DNA of 64,000 bases from Rhizobium sp. G21 (lineage in GTDB: Bacteria; Pseudomonadota; Alphaproteobacteria; Rhizobiales; Rhizobiaceae). A model generated the notes under the pieces. The model had not been told where the DNA came from. It worked only from the letters and a program-made list of their open reading frames with translations, and searched no databases. Where the stretch lies: contig NZ_JACFXW010000001.1 of assembly GCF_014158035.1 (NCBI RefSeq), positions 1,984,001-2,048,000 on the forward strand, in the 5' to 3' direction. Of the stretch, positions 20,004 through 30,641 are shown one piece after another. Position 1 is the stretch's first letter. Each line of letters starts with the position of its first letter. The position numbers and the translations under genes were made by a program.

Positions 20004-22140
20004 ATGTCCGCCAAGACCATCGACGACTGGAACCGCCTCGCCGAGCGCGAACTCAAGGCCTCCCCGAGACGCTGACCTGGAAGACGCCCGAGGGCATCGA
20101 CGTGAAGCCGCTCTACACCGAGGCGGACACGGAGAACCTCGGCCATCTCGGCGCCCTGCCCGGCTTTGCGCCCTTCACGCGCGGCCCGCGCGCCACGATG
20201 TATACAGGGCGGCCCTGGACGATCCGGCAATATGCCGGCTTCTCGACCGCCGAGGAATCCAACGCCTTCTATCGCAAGGCGCTCATGGCGGGGCAGAAGG
20301 GTCTGTCGGTGGCCTTCGACCTCGCCACCCATCGCGGCTATGACAGCGACCATCCGCGCGTCACAGGCGATGTCGGCAAGGCGGGCGTGGCGATCGACAG
20401 CGTCGAGGACATGAAGATCCTGTTCGACAAGATCCCGCTTCAGGACATGTCGGTGTCGATGACCATGAACGGCGCCGTGATCCCCATCCTCGCCAGTTTC
20501 ATCGTCGCCGGCGAAGAGCAGGGCGTGGCGCGGGCAGATCTCTCGGGCACGATCCAGAACGACATTCTCAAGGAGTTCATGGTCCGCAACACCTATATCT
20601 ATCCGCCCGAACCCTCGATGCGGATCGTCGCCGACATCATCGAATATACGGCGCGGGAAATGCCGAAATTCAACTCGATCTCGATCTCCGGCTATCACAT
20701 GCAGGAGGCCGGGGCGACATTGGTGCAGGAACTGGCCTTCACGCTGGCCGACGGCCGCGATTATGTGCGCGCCGCGCTCGCCAAGGGGCTCGACGTCGAC
20801 GAATTCGCGGGGCGGCTGTCCTTCTTCTTCGCGATCGGCATGAATTTCTTCATGGAGGCGGCCAAGCTGCGCGCCGCGCGCCTCCTCTGGTCGCGGATCA
20901 TGGCGGAGTTCAATCCGAAGAAGCCGTCCTCGTCGATGCTGCGCACCCATTGCCAGACCTCGGGCGTGTCGCTGCAGGAGCAGGACCCCTATAACAACAT
21001 CATCCGCACCGCCTATGAGGCGCTGGCGGCGGCGCTCGGCGGCACGCAATCGCTGCACACCAACTCCTTCGACGAGGCGATCGCGCTGCCGACCGAGTTT
21101 TCGGCCCGCATCGCCCGCAACACCCAGCTGATCCTGCAGCATGAGACGGGCGTCACCAAGGTCGTCGATCCCCTGGCCGGCTCCTATTATGTCGAAAGCC
21201 TGACTTCGGAACTGGCGGAAAAGGCCTGGGCGCTGATCGAGGAGGTCGAGCGCCTGGGTGGCATGACCAAGGCGATCGACACCGGCCTGCCCAAGCGGCT
21301 GATCGAGGAAGCCGCCACCCGCCGTCAGGCCGCAGTCGACCGCGGCGAGGAGGTGATCGTCGGCGTCAACAAATATCGCCTGGCCGAGGAAGCCGAAATC
21401 GAGACGCTCGACATCGACAATCGCGCCGTCCGCGAGGCGCAGATCCGCCGGCTCGAAAAGACCCGGCAGTTGCGCGACGCCAAAACTTGCGAAGCGGCGC
21501 TCGCCGCGCTCGAACAAGTCGCCAGATCCGGTCAAGGCAATCTGCTCGCGGCGGCAGTGGACGCAGCGCGGGCCCGGGCCAGCGTCGGCGAGATTTCCGA
21601 CGCCATGCGCCGCGTCTTCGGCGATTACGAGGCGGTTCCGGAAGTCGTCTCCGACATCTATGGTCCGGCGAGCGCCGAGGATCCGGAATACCGTCAGATC
21701 GCCAGCCGGTTGGCGGAGTATGTGGCGAAGCAGGGCCGCAAGCCGAAGATCCTCGTCGCCAAGCTCGGCCAGGACGGGCATGATCGCGGCGCGAAAGTCA
21801 TCGCCTCGGCCTTCGGCGATATCGGCTTCGACGTGGTCGCGGGCCCCTTGTTCCAGACGCCGGCGGAAGCCGCCGATCTCGCCATCGGCAAGGGGTCGAC
21901 GTGGTCGGCGTCTCCTCGCTGGCGGCCGGGCACAAGACACTGCTGCCGGAACTGGTCGCTGACCTGAAAGCCAAGGGCGCCGGCCATATCATCGTGGTCT
22001 GCGGCGGGGTCATTCCGCGCAAGGACTATCAGTTCCTCTATGACGCCGGCGTCGCCGCGGTGTTCGGCCCCGGCGCCAATGTGGTGGATGCGGCCCGCGC
22101 CGTGCTCGACCTCGCCGAAGGCAAATTGCGCAACGAATAG
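20004..22140 (+). CDS. scpA: methylmalonyl-CoA mutase, twice frameshifted
   Basis: Adenosylcobalamin-dependent mutase that converts (R)-methylmalonyl-CoA to succinyl-CoA. The N-terminal catalytic barrel (from [31 protein letters not shown]) includes the substrate-binding [18 protein letters not shown]. The C-terminal cobalamin domain carries the lower-axial histidine motif [15 protein letters not shown]. Two frame breaks are seen: one missing G at about 20066 ([14 protein letters not shown] when repaired) and one in a G run at 21892-21895 ([24 protein letters not shown]). Repaired, it is 712 residues, normal for the single-chain enzyme. GAGGA lies about ten bases before the ATG. It is followed 8 bp later by the epimerase gene. 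Confidence 0.93.
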
Positions 22141-22148
22141 GACCTGCC

Positions 22149-22559
22149 ATGCTCGGACGCATCAATCATATCGCGCTCGCCGTGCCCAATCTGGACGTGG
22201 CGATCGCGCGCTATCGCGACAGCCTCGGCGCCACGGTGTCGGAGCCTCAGGCGCTGCCGGAACACGGCGTCACGATCGTCTTCGTCAGTTTCGAGAATTC
22301 CAAGGTGGAACTCTTGGAGCCGCTCGGCGAGTCCTCGCCGATCGCCGCCTTCCTGACAAAAAATCCCGATGGCGGCATGCATCACATCTGCTACGAGGTC
22401 GCCGACATCAGGGCGGCGCGGGATCATTTGCTGGCGGCGGGCGCCCGCGTGCTCGGCGGCGGCGAACCGAAGATCGGCGCGCATGGCAATCCGGTGCTGT
22501 TTCTGCATCCCAAGGACTTCTTCGGGACGTTGATCGAGCTGGAAGAGGTCAGGGCTTAA
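22149..22559 (+). CDS. mce: methylmalonyl-CoA epimerase
   Basis: A 136-residue VOC-fold metalloenzyme that interconverts (S)- and (R)-methylmalonyl-CoA, bridging the carboxylase and the mutase. It begins LGRINHIALAVPNLDVAIARYRDSLGA, with the metal-binding His in the first betaalphabetabetabeta unit. The second unit shows GGMHHICYEVADI (His) and GTLIELEEV (Glu), completing the metal site. It starts eight bases after the mutase stop, in the same operon. Length and motifs match the family fully. Confidence 0.93.
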   Translation: MLGRINHIALAVPNLDVAIARYRDSLGATVSEPQALPEHGVTIVFVSFENSKVELLEPLGESSPIAAFLTKNPDGGMHHICYEVADIRAARDHLLAAGARVLGGGEPKIGAHGNPVLFLHPKDFFGTLIELEEVRA

Positions 22560-23289
22560 GCGGCATTCCACTCGCAGTTCGACAACGACGGCCATGTCGC
22601 TGTTGCGCGGCTTTACAGTCTTTAAAATCAGGGTCGGTTCAAAGAGCAGGCGCGGATCATCGCTCCGCCGCGTCATCACGCCCGGAGTTATCCGTCATCC
22701 TCTCGCTTCGCCCATGAGGGCTCGGCCGGGGCGCGAAGAACGCCTCGTTTGTTTAGTTTTAATATGACGCTCGTCGCGCCCCGCATTCGGCGGTTTGTGC
22801 CTCGAACTTGACGCTCGTCGCCGCAGGTCGAGCCTGCGGGTAATCCGCCTCTAAAGCGGGCCTTACTGTAACGTCCCTTTCGAGACGCCACCCTGGGGGA
22901 CGCTTTCACGCCCAGGTCCCCAGTCTTCGGGGGTCGTCGTTTCTCGAAGCCCTGGAGAAAAGGATGCACGTCGTCCCCCTTCCCCAGCGCCGGCCCCATC
23001 TCGCCGCGACGCCTCACGGTGTAGCCGATGATGGACGAGGGATAGGATAAAGGGCGTGAGATGGTGGGGGATGAAAATATTTTCGAGAGGGTGATTTTTT
23101 GAGGAAGGCCCTCCCCCACCCCTCCCACAGGGGAGGGGCTTAACCTGGGGCTGCCGCCGGCGTCCCACAGTTCAGCCTAGCGGAGGAGAGGTCGCGTGGG
23201 TTTTGGAGGGTGAGGCGGCGCAAGCCCCTCCCCCTTGTGGGGAGGGGTTGGGGAGGGGTTCTCCCCCTGCCGACCTGTCGTCCGTCCGA
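22560..23289. other. 730-bp gene-free stretch between mce and groEL
   Basis: No supportable gene lies here. A 146-codon minus-strand reading (22688-23128) has Arg/Gly/Pro-rich, low-complexity translation and no recognisable start, so I reject it. The stretch contains short palindromes such as CCGCAGG-TCGAG-CCTGCGG (22822-22840). It also contains the G/C-rich inverted repeat described separately at 23109-23260. The middle looks like multi-copy intergenic or decayed sequence, but copy number cannot be judged from one window. Confidence 0.6.
23109..23260. repeat. MITE-like pair of long G/C-rich inverted repeats
   Basis: Arm 1 (23109-23141) begins CCCTCCCCCACCCCTCCC, then CACAGGGGAGGGGCTT. Arm 2 (23222-23260) is its near-complement, AAGCCCCTCCCCCTTGTGG followed by GGAGGGGTTGGGGAGGGG. 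The arms flank about 80 bp of single-copy-looking DNA. Each arm can also fold on itself. Such repeats are common between genes in alphaproteobacteria. It lies just past the groEL stop and could also end that transcript. Confidence 0.65.
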
Positions 23290-24913
<1,624 letters not shown>

Positions 24914-24966
24914 TCACTCCTTCATAGGCAGCAGTTTATGACTGTATGGAATTTGGGATGAGGCGA

Positions 24967-25281
24967 TCAGGCGGCCTTCTTGTCCGCCACGGGGGTCTCG
25001 ATGACGCCCATGATGTCGGCTTCCTTCATGATCAGCAGCTCCTCGCCGTCGATCTTGATTTCGGTTCCCGACCACTTGCCGAACAGAACGCGGTCGCCGA
25101 CACGCACGTCGAGCGCCACGACCTGGCCCTGCTCGTTGCGGGCGCCCGGGCCCACGGCGAGAACTTCGCCTTCCTGCGGCTTTTCCTTGGCGGTGTCGGG
25201 AATGATGATGCCGCCCTTGGTCTTTTCCTCGGACGTGACGCGACGAACGACGATACGATCATGCAACGGTCTGAACTTCAT
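24967..25281 (-). CDS. groES: co-chaperonin GroES
   Basis: A 104-residue co-chaperonin that caps GroEL. It begins [38 protein letters not shown], which includes the mobile loop that contacts GroEL, and ends [16 protein letters not shown] followed by a short tail. SD GGAGGA lies seven to eight bases before the ATG. It is first in the groES-groEL operon. A CIRCE-like element lies about 150 bp upstream, suggesting HrcA heat-shock control. Confidence 0.96.
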   Translation of the reverse strand: MKFRPLHDRIVVRRVTSEEKTKGGIIIPDTAKEKPQEGEVLAVGPGARNEQGQVVALDVRVGDRVLFGKWSGTEIKIDGEELLIMKEADIMGVIETPVADKKAA

Positions 25282-25429
25282 GTTTTCCTCCTGGACAAAC
25301 ACAATGCTTGCTTTCCCCTCGCCCGGACCGGCGGAGGACCGGACGGGGCGTCGGACCCGCTCCCGGCGTCCGACGCGCAGAGATCTGGTTTTGCGGTTTT
25401 TCGTTTTCAAGAGGGAGGAATCAAAAAAA

Positions 25430-25456
25430 TCAGCACTCGCGCAAAATGGCTGCTAA
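25430..25456 (-). promoter_or_regulatory. Degenerate CIRCE element (HrcA site) upstream of groESL
   Basis: On the groES strand it reads TTAGCAGCC-N9-GAGTGCTGA. The CIRCE consensus is TTAGCACTC-N9-GAGTGCTAA, so the right arm has one mismatch and the left arm three or fewer, with exact 9-bp spacing. Its position upstream of groES supports the call. Confidence 0.6.
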
Positions 25457-25549
25457 CAACATGATTTATAACGGTCTTTTGTCATTTTTCTATTGCAATG
25501 CGCCTCCCGCGTGGCACAATTTCTGCGTTGACTACGAGAGGGAAACCGC

Positions 25550-25822
25550 ATGAAGGCTACGCATGACTTCACCCTTCAGATGGAAGGGTATGGTTTGACC
25601 ACCGCCCATATTCTCTACCGAATGCCCGATTTCAGATCCGTGCTGCAGACCTATCTCTGGCAGGATTACGATCTCGCCCCCGATTTCCCGCAGATGCGCA
25701 AATTCCTCGACTTCTGGGAGAAAAAACTGGATGGGGCGCTGCATTCGGTCCGCTACAGCCACAAACGGCTGATCGGTCCCAACGAATGGCGGCGGATCGA
25801 CGGCGAGATCGTCTTGCACTGA
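25550..25822 (+). CDS. Usg family protein
   Basis: A 90-residue protein of the Usg family, found almost only in alphaproteobacteria: DFTLQMEGYGLTTAHILYRMPDFRSVLQTYLWQDYDLAPDFP, then a C-terminal half with LDGALHSVRYSHKRLIGPNEWR. It has no signal peptide or membrane segment. The name comes from an early gene-neighbour designation and the biochemical role is not established. It is divergent from groES and convergent with the SGNH hydrolase gene, whose stop lies six bases away. Confidence 0.88.
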   Translation: MKATHDFTLQMEGYGLTTAHILYRMPDFRSVLQTYLWQDYDLAPDFPQMRKFLDFWEKKLDGALHSVRYSHKRLIGPNEWRRIDGEIVLH

Positions 25823-25828
25823 TCACGT

Positions 25829-26584
25829 TCAGCGCGCGAGAGCCGAGAAGATCACCTCATAACCGGCGCGACGGAAATGGCCGTAGTCGTCGGCATAGTT
25901 GCCGCAGGTCGGGCGCTTCGAGTCCGACGGCGCGTCGCCGGCCGAGCAGGTCAGCCGGGCCGTATCGATTTCGACGAAACGCATGCGGTCACGACCGGCT
26001 GCCCAGGCGCCGAGTTCGGCGTTGAGGGCCTTGCGGTCGACGTCGCGGAACCGGAAATCCGCGCCGCGCGGCGGCACGGCGACGAGATCGAGCCGCGCCT
26101 TCGGCCAGACGACCAGCGCCTTCTCGGCAACCTTGCGAATGCCGGCGGCGATGGCGCAGGGCGGCATGTAGTCATAAGTGAGATTGTTGGTGCCGACCAG
26201 CAGCACGACGCGTAAAGCCTGTGGCGCGCGGCCCTGCATGCGCTCCAGCAACCACAGGGCATGCTGGGTCATGGCCCCGCCGACGGCGGCGTTCCACACC
26301 AGGCGCGCGCCGAATTGCCGGCGGATCTGATCCTCGGGCCAGTTGGCGAGCAGGGAATCGCCGATCAGCACGATGTCGGCGCGCCCGGGCGCATTGGCGA
26401 GCAGGTCGTCGGCGCGCTTCAGCCCATGCGGCCATTGATAGGGCACGGGGTCGGTGGCCACCCGGACGGCATAGGGATCGCAACCCCTCTCGGACGCCGA
26501 GGCCGCCATCGGCAGGCAGACGAGCGCGGCCAGGGTCAGCGCCCGCTTTGCATGATCGGCAGTGATCGTCAGCACTCTTCGCAT
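25829..26584 (-). CDS. SGNH/GDSL-family hydrolase, secreted
   Basis: A 251-residue periplasmic esterase or lipase-fold protein. A signal peptide (RALTLAALVCLPMAASASE) is followed by block I IGDSLLANW with the nucleophile Ser, the oxyanion-hole block GTNNLTYDY, and the catalytic Asp/His in DYGHFRRAGYE. Substrates of this family include acyl esters on lipids and polysaccharides. It is last in the minus-strand run behind the DUF2177, DUF2147, DUF1365 and FAD-oxidoreductase genes, though the 39-bp gap leaves its operon membership open. The ATG at 26584 is preferred over a TTG two codons earlier. Confidence 0.85.
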   Translation of the reverse strand: MRRVLTITADHAKRALTLAALVCLPMAASASERGCDPYAVRVATDPVPYQWPHGLKRADDLLANAPGRADIVLIGDSLLANWPEDQIRRQFGARLVWNAAVGGAMTQHALWLLERMQGRAPQALRVVLLVGTNNLTYDYMPPCAIAAGIRKVAEKALVVWPKARLDLVAVPPRGADFRFRDVDRKALNAELGAWAAGRDRMRFVEIDTARLTCSAGDAPSDSKRPTCGNYADDYGHFRRAGYEVIFSALAR

Positions 26585-26623
26585 CTGCAAAAGATGCTAT
26601 CGTCGGCGCGCGGACGCAAGGGG

Positions 26624-27046
26624 TCAGACACCGGTGAACATCCGCGTCGCCTTGTAGCCGATCACCGCCGACGACGCGGAGAGCACCGTGCCCCAGAACA
26701 GGTCGGCGACCGTGAGCAGCGTCGACCAGTTGCGCAGCACCGATTGGCTCGTCAGGTCATAGGTGGCGTAAGCCGCAAAGCCGAAGAACGCGCCATGCAG
26801 CAGCGCCACTTTCCAGTCCCCGGCCGCCAGCGCCGGCCGGATCGCGAAGAACACCAGCGCGGCGATGAAGATCAAGTAGAAGGCGATCGCCGGCCCGAGG
26901 CGGAACTGGTCGGCGAGCATATCGCCCATGACGGGGCGGTAGAGCCGGTTGGCCATGGTGGTCAGCCAGATCGAGTCGATCACCGCAAAGGCGATGCCGG
27001 TGGAAAGATAGGCGACGGCGGCGGTTTTGATCGACAGGGCGGCCAT
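26624..27046 (-). CDS. DUF2177 family membrane protein
   Basis: A 140-residue integral membrane protein with about four helices. It begins LSIKTAAVAYLSTGIAFAVIDSIWLTTMANRLYRP and contains GAFFGFAAYATYDLTSQSVLRNWS, the conserved core of DUF2177. No enzymatic residues are known for the family. DUF2177 genes commonly sit with CFA-type methyltransferase, DUF1365 and FAD-oxidoreductase genes, as here, so a role in modifying or moving membrane lipids is inferred. It is transcribed with DUF2147 upstream (9 bp apart). Confidence 0.85.
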   Translation of the reverse strand: MAALSIKTAAVAYLSTGIAFAVIDSIWLTTMANRLYRPVMGDMLADQFRLGPAIAFYLIFIAALVFFAIRPALAAGDWKVALLHGAFFGFAAYATYDLTSQSVLRNWSTLLTVADLFWGTVLSASSAVIGYKATRMFTGV

Positions 27047-27055
27047 GAAATATCC

Positions 27056-27430
27056 TCAGTTGATGCGCGTCCAGCCGACGCCCTTGCACAAGAGGCCGCC
27101 GAGAATGCAGCCTTCCGTGGTCATGGACGTGTCGTTGACGGTGAGATTGATGCGGTAGCTGCGGTCGCGCTGCGGATCGAAGGCGGTGCCGGACAGTTTT
27201 CCCGGACCGGTGGGCTTGACGCTCATCACCAGCTTGTCGCCGGTCTTTTCATCCTCGGTGCCCGGCTTGATCCAGGTGTTGATGGCGCAGAGATCGCCGC
27301 CGCAGCGGACGATTTTGACGCGCGCCTTGCCGTCGCCGCGGGCCCAATTGCCGAACAGCTTGTCATCGGCGGCGTGGGCCGACGCGCTCAGAGCGGCAAG
27401 CGCGGCGAGGGTCGAAATCAATGCTTTCAT
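27056..27430 (-). CDS. DUF2147 family periplasmic protein
   Basis: A 124-residue exported protein. The signal peptide KALISTLAALAALSASAHA is followed by a lipocalin-like small beta-barrel domain: LFGNWARGDGKARVKIVRCGGDLCAINTWIKPG and a C-terminal CILGGLLCKGVGWTRI. The paired cysteines may form disulfides. The family is uncharacterised, and many members accompany envelope or lipid genes. The start MKALIST at 27430 is chosen for the signal peptide. It lies 49 bp after DUF1365 and 9 bp before DUF2177, fitting a five-gene minus-strand unit. Confidence 0.85.
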   Translation of the reverse strand: MKALISTLAALAALSASAHAADDKLFGNWARGDGKARVKIVRCGGDLCAINTWIKPGTEDEKTGDKLVMSVKPTGPGKLSGTAFDPQRDRSYRINLTVNDTSMTTEGCILGGLLCKGVGWTRIN

Positions 27431-27479
27431 GACGCTTCTCCTCTTTGATCGCACATACGACGGCGTGGGCGGGAGCGGA

Positions 27480-28274
27480 TCACTCCGCCGGCTGCACCGG
27501 CAAATCGCCCACCGACACGGGGTCGGCCGGCGGAGCCGGACGCGGCCTGAGACGAACGCCCTTCAGCCAGATCTTCAACGCTTCCCAATGAATGCCGCCG
27601 ACCACGCGCAGCGTGAGAAGCGGGATCATGAAGAACGCTTTCAAAAGCGCCGCGTCGGTGAGTTCGGCGCGCTTGGCCAGATGCCGGGCGGTCAATACGA
27701 GGCCTTCAGCATCCGACACGTCGATCTTCACCGCGAGACGGTCGTCCGGAGGCGTAACGCGGAAACGGTATTTGAGATCCATCTCCATGAAGGGCGAGAC
27801 GTAAAAAGCCTTGTCGCAGCTCTGTTCGATCTCTCCGGAGGCGTCGCCATGGACCGGAATGATGTAGGCGTGGCGTTGTCCGAAGGTGTTGTCGACCTCC
27901 CAGAGGATCGCGGCGAGGCCGCCGTCGGCGCGATGGCAGAAGAAGATGCTGAGCGGATTGAAGGCCCAGCCGAGCAGTCGGGGCATGGTCAGGAGCGTGA
28001 TGCGTCCGCCGTCGGGCTCGACGCCGCACAGCCGCATGGCCGCCTCGACCTGGCCACGCAGATCGCGGCCCGACCTGTCGCCGCGATCGGCGCGGCGGAA
28101 GGAAAACAGGTTGAAGCGGTCGACGGAGAAGAACTTCAGCTTTTTGTCCAGCGCGTCGAGTTCGTCGAGGTCGATCAGCAGCGAATAAATGCGATAGGCG
28201 AGGCTGTGCCGGCGCGGCTTGACGCGCAGATGCGTGACATGACCAGGAAAGAGCGCCGAGCGAAAAGCCGTCAC
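27480..28274 (-). CDS. DUF1365 family protein
   Basis: A 264-residue protein: ALFPGHVTHLRVKPRRHSLAYRIYSLLIDLDELDAL, then a central RLLGWAFNPLSIFFCHRADGGLAAILWEVDNTFGQRHAYIIP and the conserved KAFYVSPFMEMDLKYRF, all hallmarks of DUF1365. The biochemical function is unknown. It is nearly always paired with an FAD-dependent oxidoreductase and a CFA-type methyltransferase, including in the Rhodobacter loci linked to cyclopropane and furan fatty acids. It overlaps the oxidoreductase gene by four bases, indicating translational coupling. Confidence 0.9.
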   Translation of the reverse strand: MTAFRSALFPGHVTHLRVKPRRHSLAYRIYSLLIDLDELDALDKKLKFFSVDRFNLFSFRRADRGDRSGRDLRGQVEAAMRLCGVEPDGGRITLLTMPRLLGWAFNPLSIFFCHRADGGLAAILWEVDNTFGQRHAYIIPVHGDASGEIEQSCDKAFYVSPFMEMDLKYRFRVTPPDDRLAVKIDVSDAEGLVLTARHLAKRAELTDAALLKAFFMIPLLTLRVVGGIHWEALKIWLKGVRLRPRPAPPADPVSVGDLPVQPAE

Positions 28275-29623
28275 GCCATCGCCTCCGTCCTGATCGGCAG
28301 GGCCAGCGGCCGACGCACGATGCGGGCCGATTCCGCCTGCACCTGCCAGGGACGGCGGAGACCGCCGAGATCCTCGGCCACCGCGAGGCCGGCCTGCAAG
28401 CCATCCTCATGAAAACCTGCGCCGAAATGGGCGCCGCAGAACCAGGTGTTGGAATGTCCCTGCAGCGACCACAATTCCTGCTGGGCGCGCTGGGTGCCGA
28501 CATCGAAGATCGGATGTTCATACATCTGCCGGAGATGGACGCTGTCGGGATGCGGTTCGCGGCAGGGATTGAGCGTGACGAAGGTCGGCGGCGCAGACCC
28601 CAGCGGCTGCAGCCTGTTCATCCAATAGGTCACCGACAGGCCGCGCTGGCCGTCGCGATTGTCGGCGAGATAGTTCCAGGCCGACCAGGCGAAGCGGCGC
28701 TTCGGCATCAGGCTGGCGTCGGAATGCAGCACCGCCTCGTTGCGCGAATAACGGAAGGCGCCGAGCAGGCGGCGTTCGTCCTCGGTGGGATCGGCGAGCA
28801 TGGACAGCGCCTGATCGGCATGAGTGGCGACGACGACGTCGTCGAAGCGGCGGACGCCGCCCTTCGCATCGCGGATCTCGACCGCGCCGCCCAGCCGCTT
28901 GATCGAGGCGACCGGGGTGGAGGTGAGAATGCGGTCGGCGAAACGAGCGCTGAGGCGCTGCACATATTCGCGGCTGCCGCCCTGGACCGTGCGCCATTTC
29001 GGACGGTTCACGACATCGAGCAAACCATGATTGCTGCAGAAGCGCACGAATGAGGCGGCGGGATAATCGCCGACATCGAGCGCCGGCGTCGACCAGATGG
29101 CGGCCGCCATGGGATAGAGATGATCCTCGCGGAAACTGCGGCTGTAGCCGTTGCGCTCGAGATAGTCGTCCAACGTGATGTCGCCCATCGCGGGCAGGTC
29201 GCGCGGGGCGTTTCGGTAGAAGCGAAGAATGTCGGACAACATGCGCCAGTAGCGCGGCTTGAACGCGTTGGACGGCTGGGCGAACAGCCGGAACAGGTCC
29301 GAGCCCGAATATTCGAAGGCGCCGCCGTTCATGGAGACGGCGAAGGACATGTCGGTTTCGACATTGGGCGCATCGAGCGTTTTGAACAGCGCGGTGAGAT
29401 TGGGATAGGTGCGTTCGTTATAGACGATGAAACCGGTGTCGACCGCAACGCGTTGACCGGCATGATCGAATTCCACCGTGTTGCTGTGGCCGCCGACCCG
29501 ATCGGCGGCTTCGTAGACGGTGACGCTGTGACGCTGGGAGAGCAGCCATGCCGCCGACAGCCCTGAAATCCCGGTTCCGATCACTGCGATATCCAGCGGT
29601 CTTTCGCCGAGGCGTCGTTCCAT
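28271..29623 (-). CDS. FAD-dependent oxidoreductase (amine-oxidase fold, UfaD-like)
   Basis: About 450 residues. The FAD-binding dinucleotide motif IAVIGTGISGLSAAWLL is at the N-terminus, followed by EAADRVGGHSNTVEFDHAG and a C-terminal FAD-contact region WFCGAHFGAGFHEDGLQAG. It resembles the flavoprotein paired with CFA-type methyltransferases in furan and cyclopropane fatty-acid loci, and proposed activities are fatty-acyl desaturation or oxidation. The start is uncertain: 29623 (MERRLGERPLD) or 29632. It heads the minus-strand unit and faces the DUF1295/methyltransferase unit across about 195 bp. Confidence 0.87.
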   Translation of the reverse strand: MERRLGERPLDIAVIGTGISGLSAAWLLSQRHSVTVYEAADRVGGHSNTVEFDHAGQRVAVDTGFIVYNERTYPNLTALFKTLDAPNVETDMSFAVSMNGGAFEYSGSDLFRLFAQPSNAFKPRYWRMLSDILRFYRNAPRDLPAMGDITLDDYLERNGYSRSFREDHLYPMAAAIWSTPALDVGDYPAASFVRFCSNHGLLDVVNRPKWRTVQGGSREYVQRLSARFADRILTSTPVASIKRLGGAVEIRDAKGGVRRFDDVVVATHADQALSMLADPTEDERRLLGAFRYSRNEAVLHSDASLMPKRRFAWSAWNYLADNRDGQRGLSVTYWMNRLQPLGSAPPTFVTLNPCREPHPDSVHLRQMYEHPIFDVGTQRAQQELWSLQGHSNTWFCGAHFGAGFHEDGLQAGLAVAEDLGGLRRPWQVQAESARIVRRPLALPIRTEAMA

Positions 29624-29817
29624 AAAGGCCATAGGGGTCTGCGCTCCAGTCTGTTTGCATCGCCATTGTCTACGCAGCGGCTTGCGCGACAGTTTCATCG
29701 CCGACGATTTTTTGACGGATGATCGTGGCGAAGCCGAAATGCGCAGCGAGAGAACCGGTTGCAGGCCGGCTGCGTAAACAGAAACAATCCATTTCCATCA
29801 GCCTCATGAGGCGGACC

Positions 29818-30641
29818 ATGACTGTCACCGGCGCAATACTCCTCGCGATCATGATGAGCCTGTTGATGACGATCGCCTGGGCGGCGCAGCGGCGCACCGG
29901 ATCGAGCGGCTGGATCGATTCCATCTGGTCCTTCGCCGTCGGCATCGGCGGCGTCACTGCCGCCCTCATCGCCGAAGGCGGGGACGGGACGCGGCGCTGG
30001 GTTGCGCTCGGCGTGATCGGGCTCTGGTCGCTGCGGCTCGGCCTGCATATCGCTGCGCGCACACGCGGCGCCGGCGAAGATCCGCGCTACCAGGCGCTGA
30101 TCGAGGAATGGGGCGACCGGGCCGGGATCAGGCTGTTTCTGTTCCTGCAGGTGCAGGCTGTGTGCGCGCTGGTGCTGGCGCTGGCCGTCTATGCGGCGGC
30201 CGCCAATCCGGCAGCCTTCGGTCTCCTCGATATCCTCGCGGTGTCGGTCGCCGTGATCGCGATTGCGGGGGAAGCAGTGTCCGATTGGCAGCTCTCCCGC
30301 TTCCGCAGAGACAATCACGGCAAGGGAAAGATCTGCGAGGCCGGGCTTTGGGCCTATTCCCGCCACCCGAACTATTTCTTCGAATGGCTGGGCTGGTGCG
30401 CCTGGCCGCTGCTCGCCCTCGATCTCTCGGGCGCTCATCCGGTCGGCCTGAGCGCATTCGCGGCGCCGGCGCTGATGTATTGGCTGCTCGTGCATGTCTC
30501 TCGGGCATTCCGCCGCTCGAAGCGCATATGCTGCGCTCGCGCGGCGACGCCTTCCGGGCGTTGCAGGCCCGCGTCAACGCCTTCTTTCCCGGCCCGCGCC
30601 GTGATCAATCCCAAGCCGCCATCAAGGAAGCCCGCTCATGA
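29818..30641 (+). CDS. DUF1295 membrane protein (steroid 5-alpha-reductase fold), frameshifted
   Basis: A roughly 273-residue integral membrane protein with about six helices. Conserved residues include GLWAYSRHPNYFFEWLGWCAW, the signature of the isoprenylcysteine-methyltransferase / 5-alpha-reductase fold, and YQALIEEWGD. It probably uses NADPH to reduce lipid double bonds, judging by family. The frame breaks at 30497-30502, where TC occurs three times; the conserved VSGIPPLEAHMLRSRG is restored if one TC is removed. The start MTVTGAILLA at 29818 is chosen because the helix begins there. Its stop overlaps the methyltransferase start by four bases. Confidence 0.86.

Noticed and set aside
22688..23128. 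A 146-codon minus-strand reading frame in the groEL-mce gap.
   Set aside because: Low-complexity Arg/Gly/Pro translation, no SD, overlaps the inverted repeat, no family resemblance.
29624..29817. A ChrR/RpoE-type promoter (TGATC...TAA) in the divergent lipid-cluster gap.
   Set aside because: TGATC occurs, but no matching -10 element lies at the right distance on either strand.
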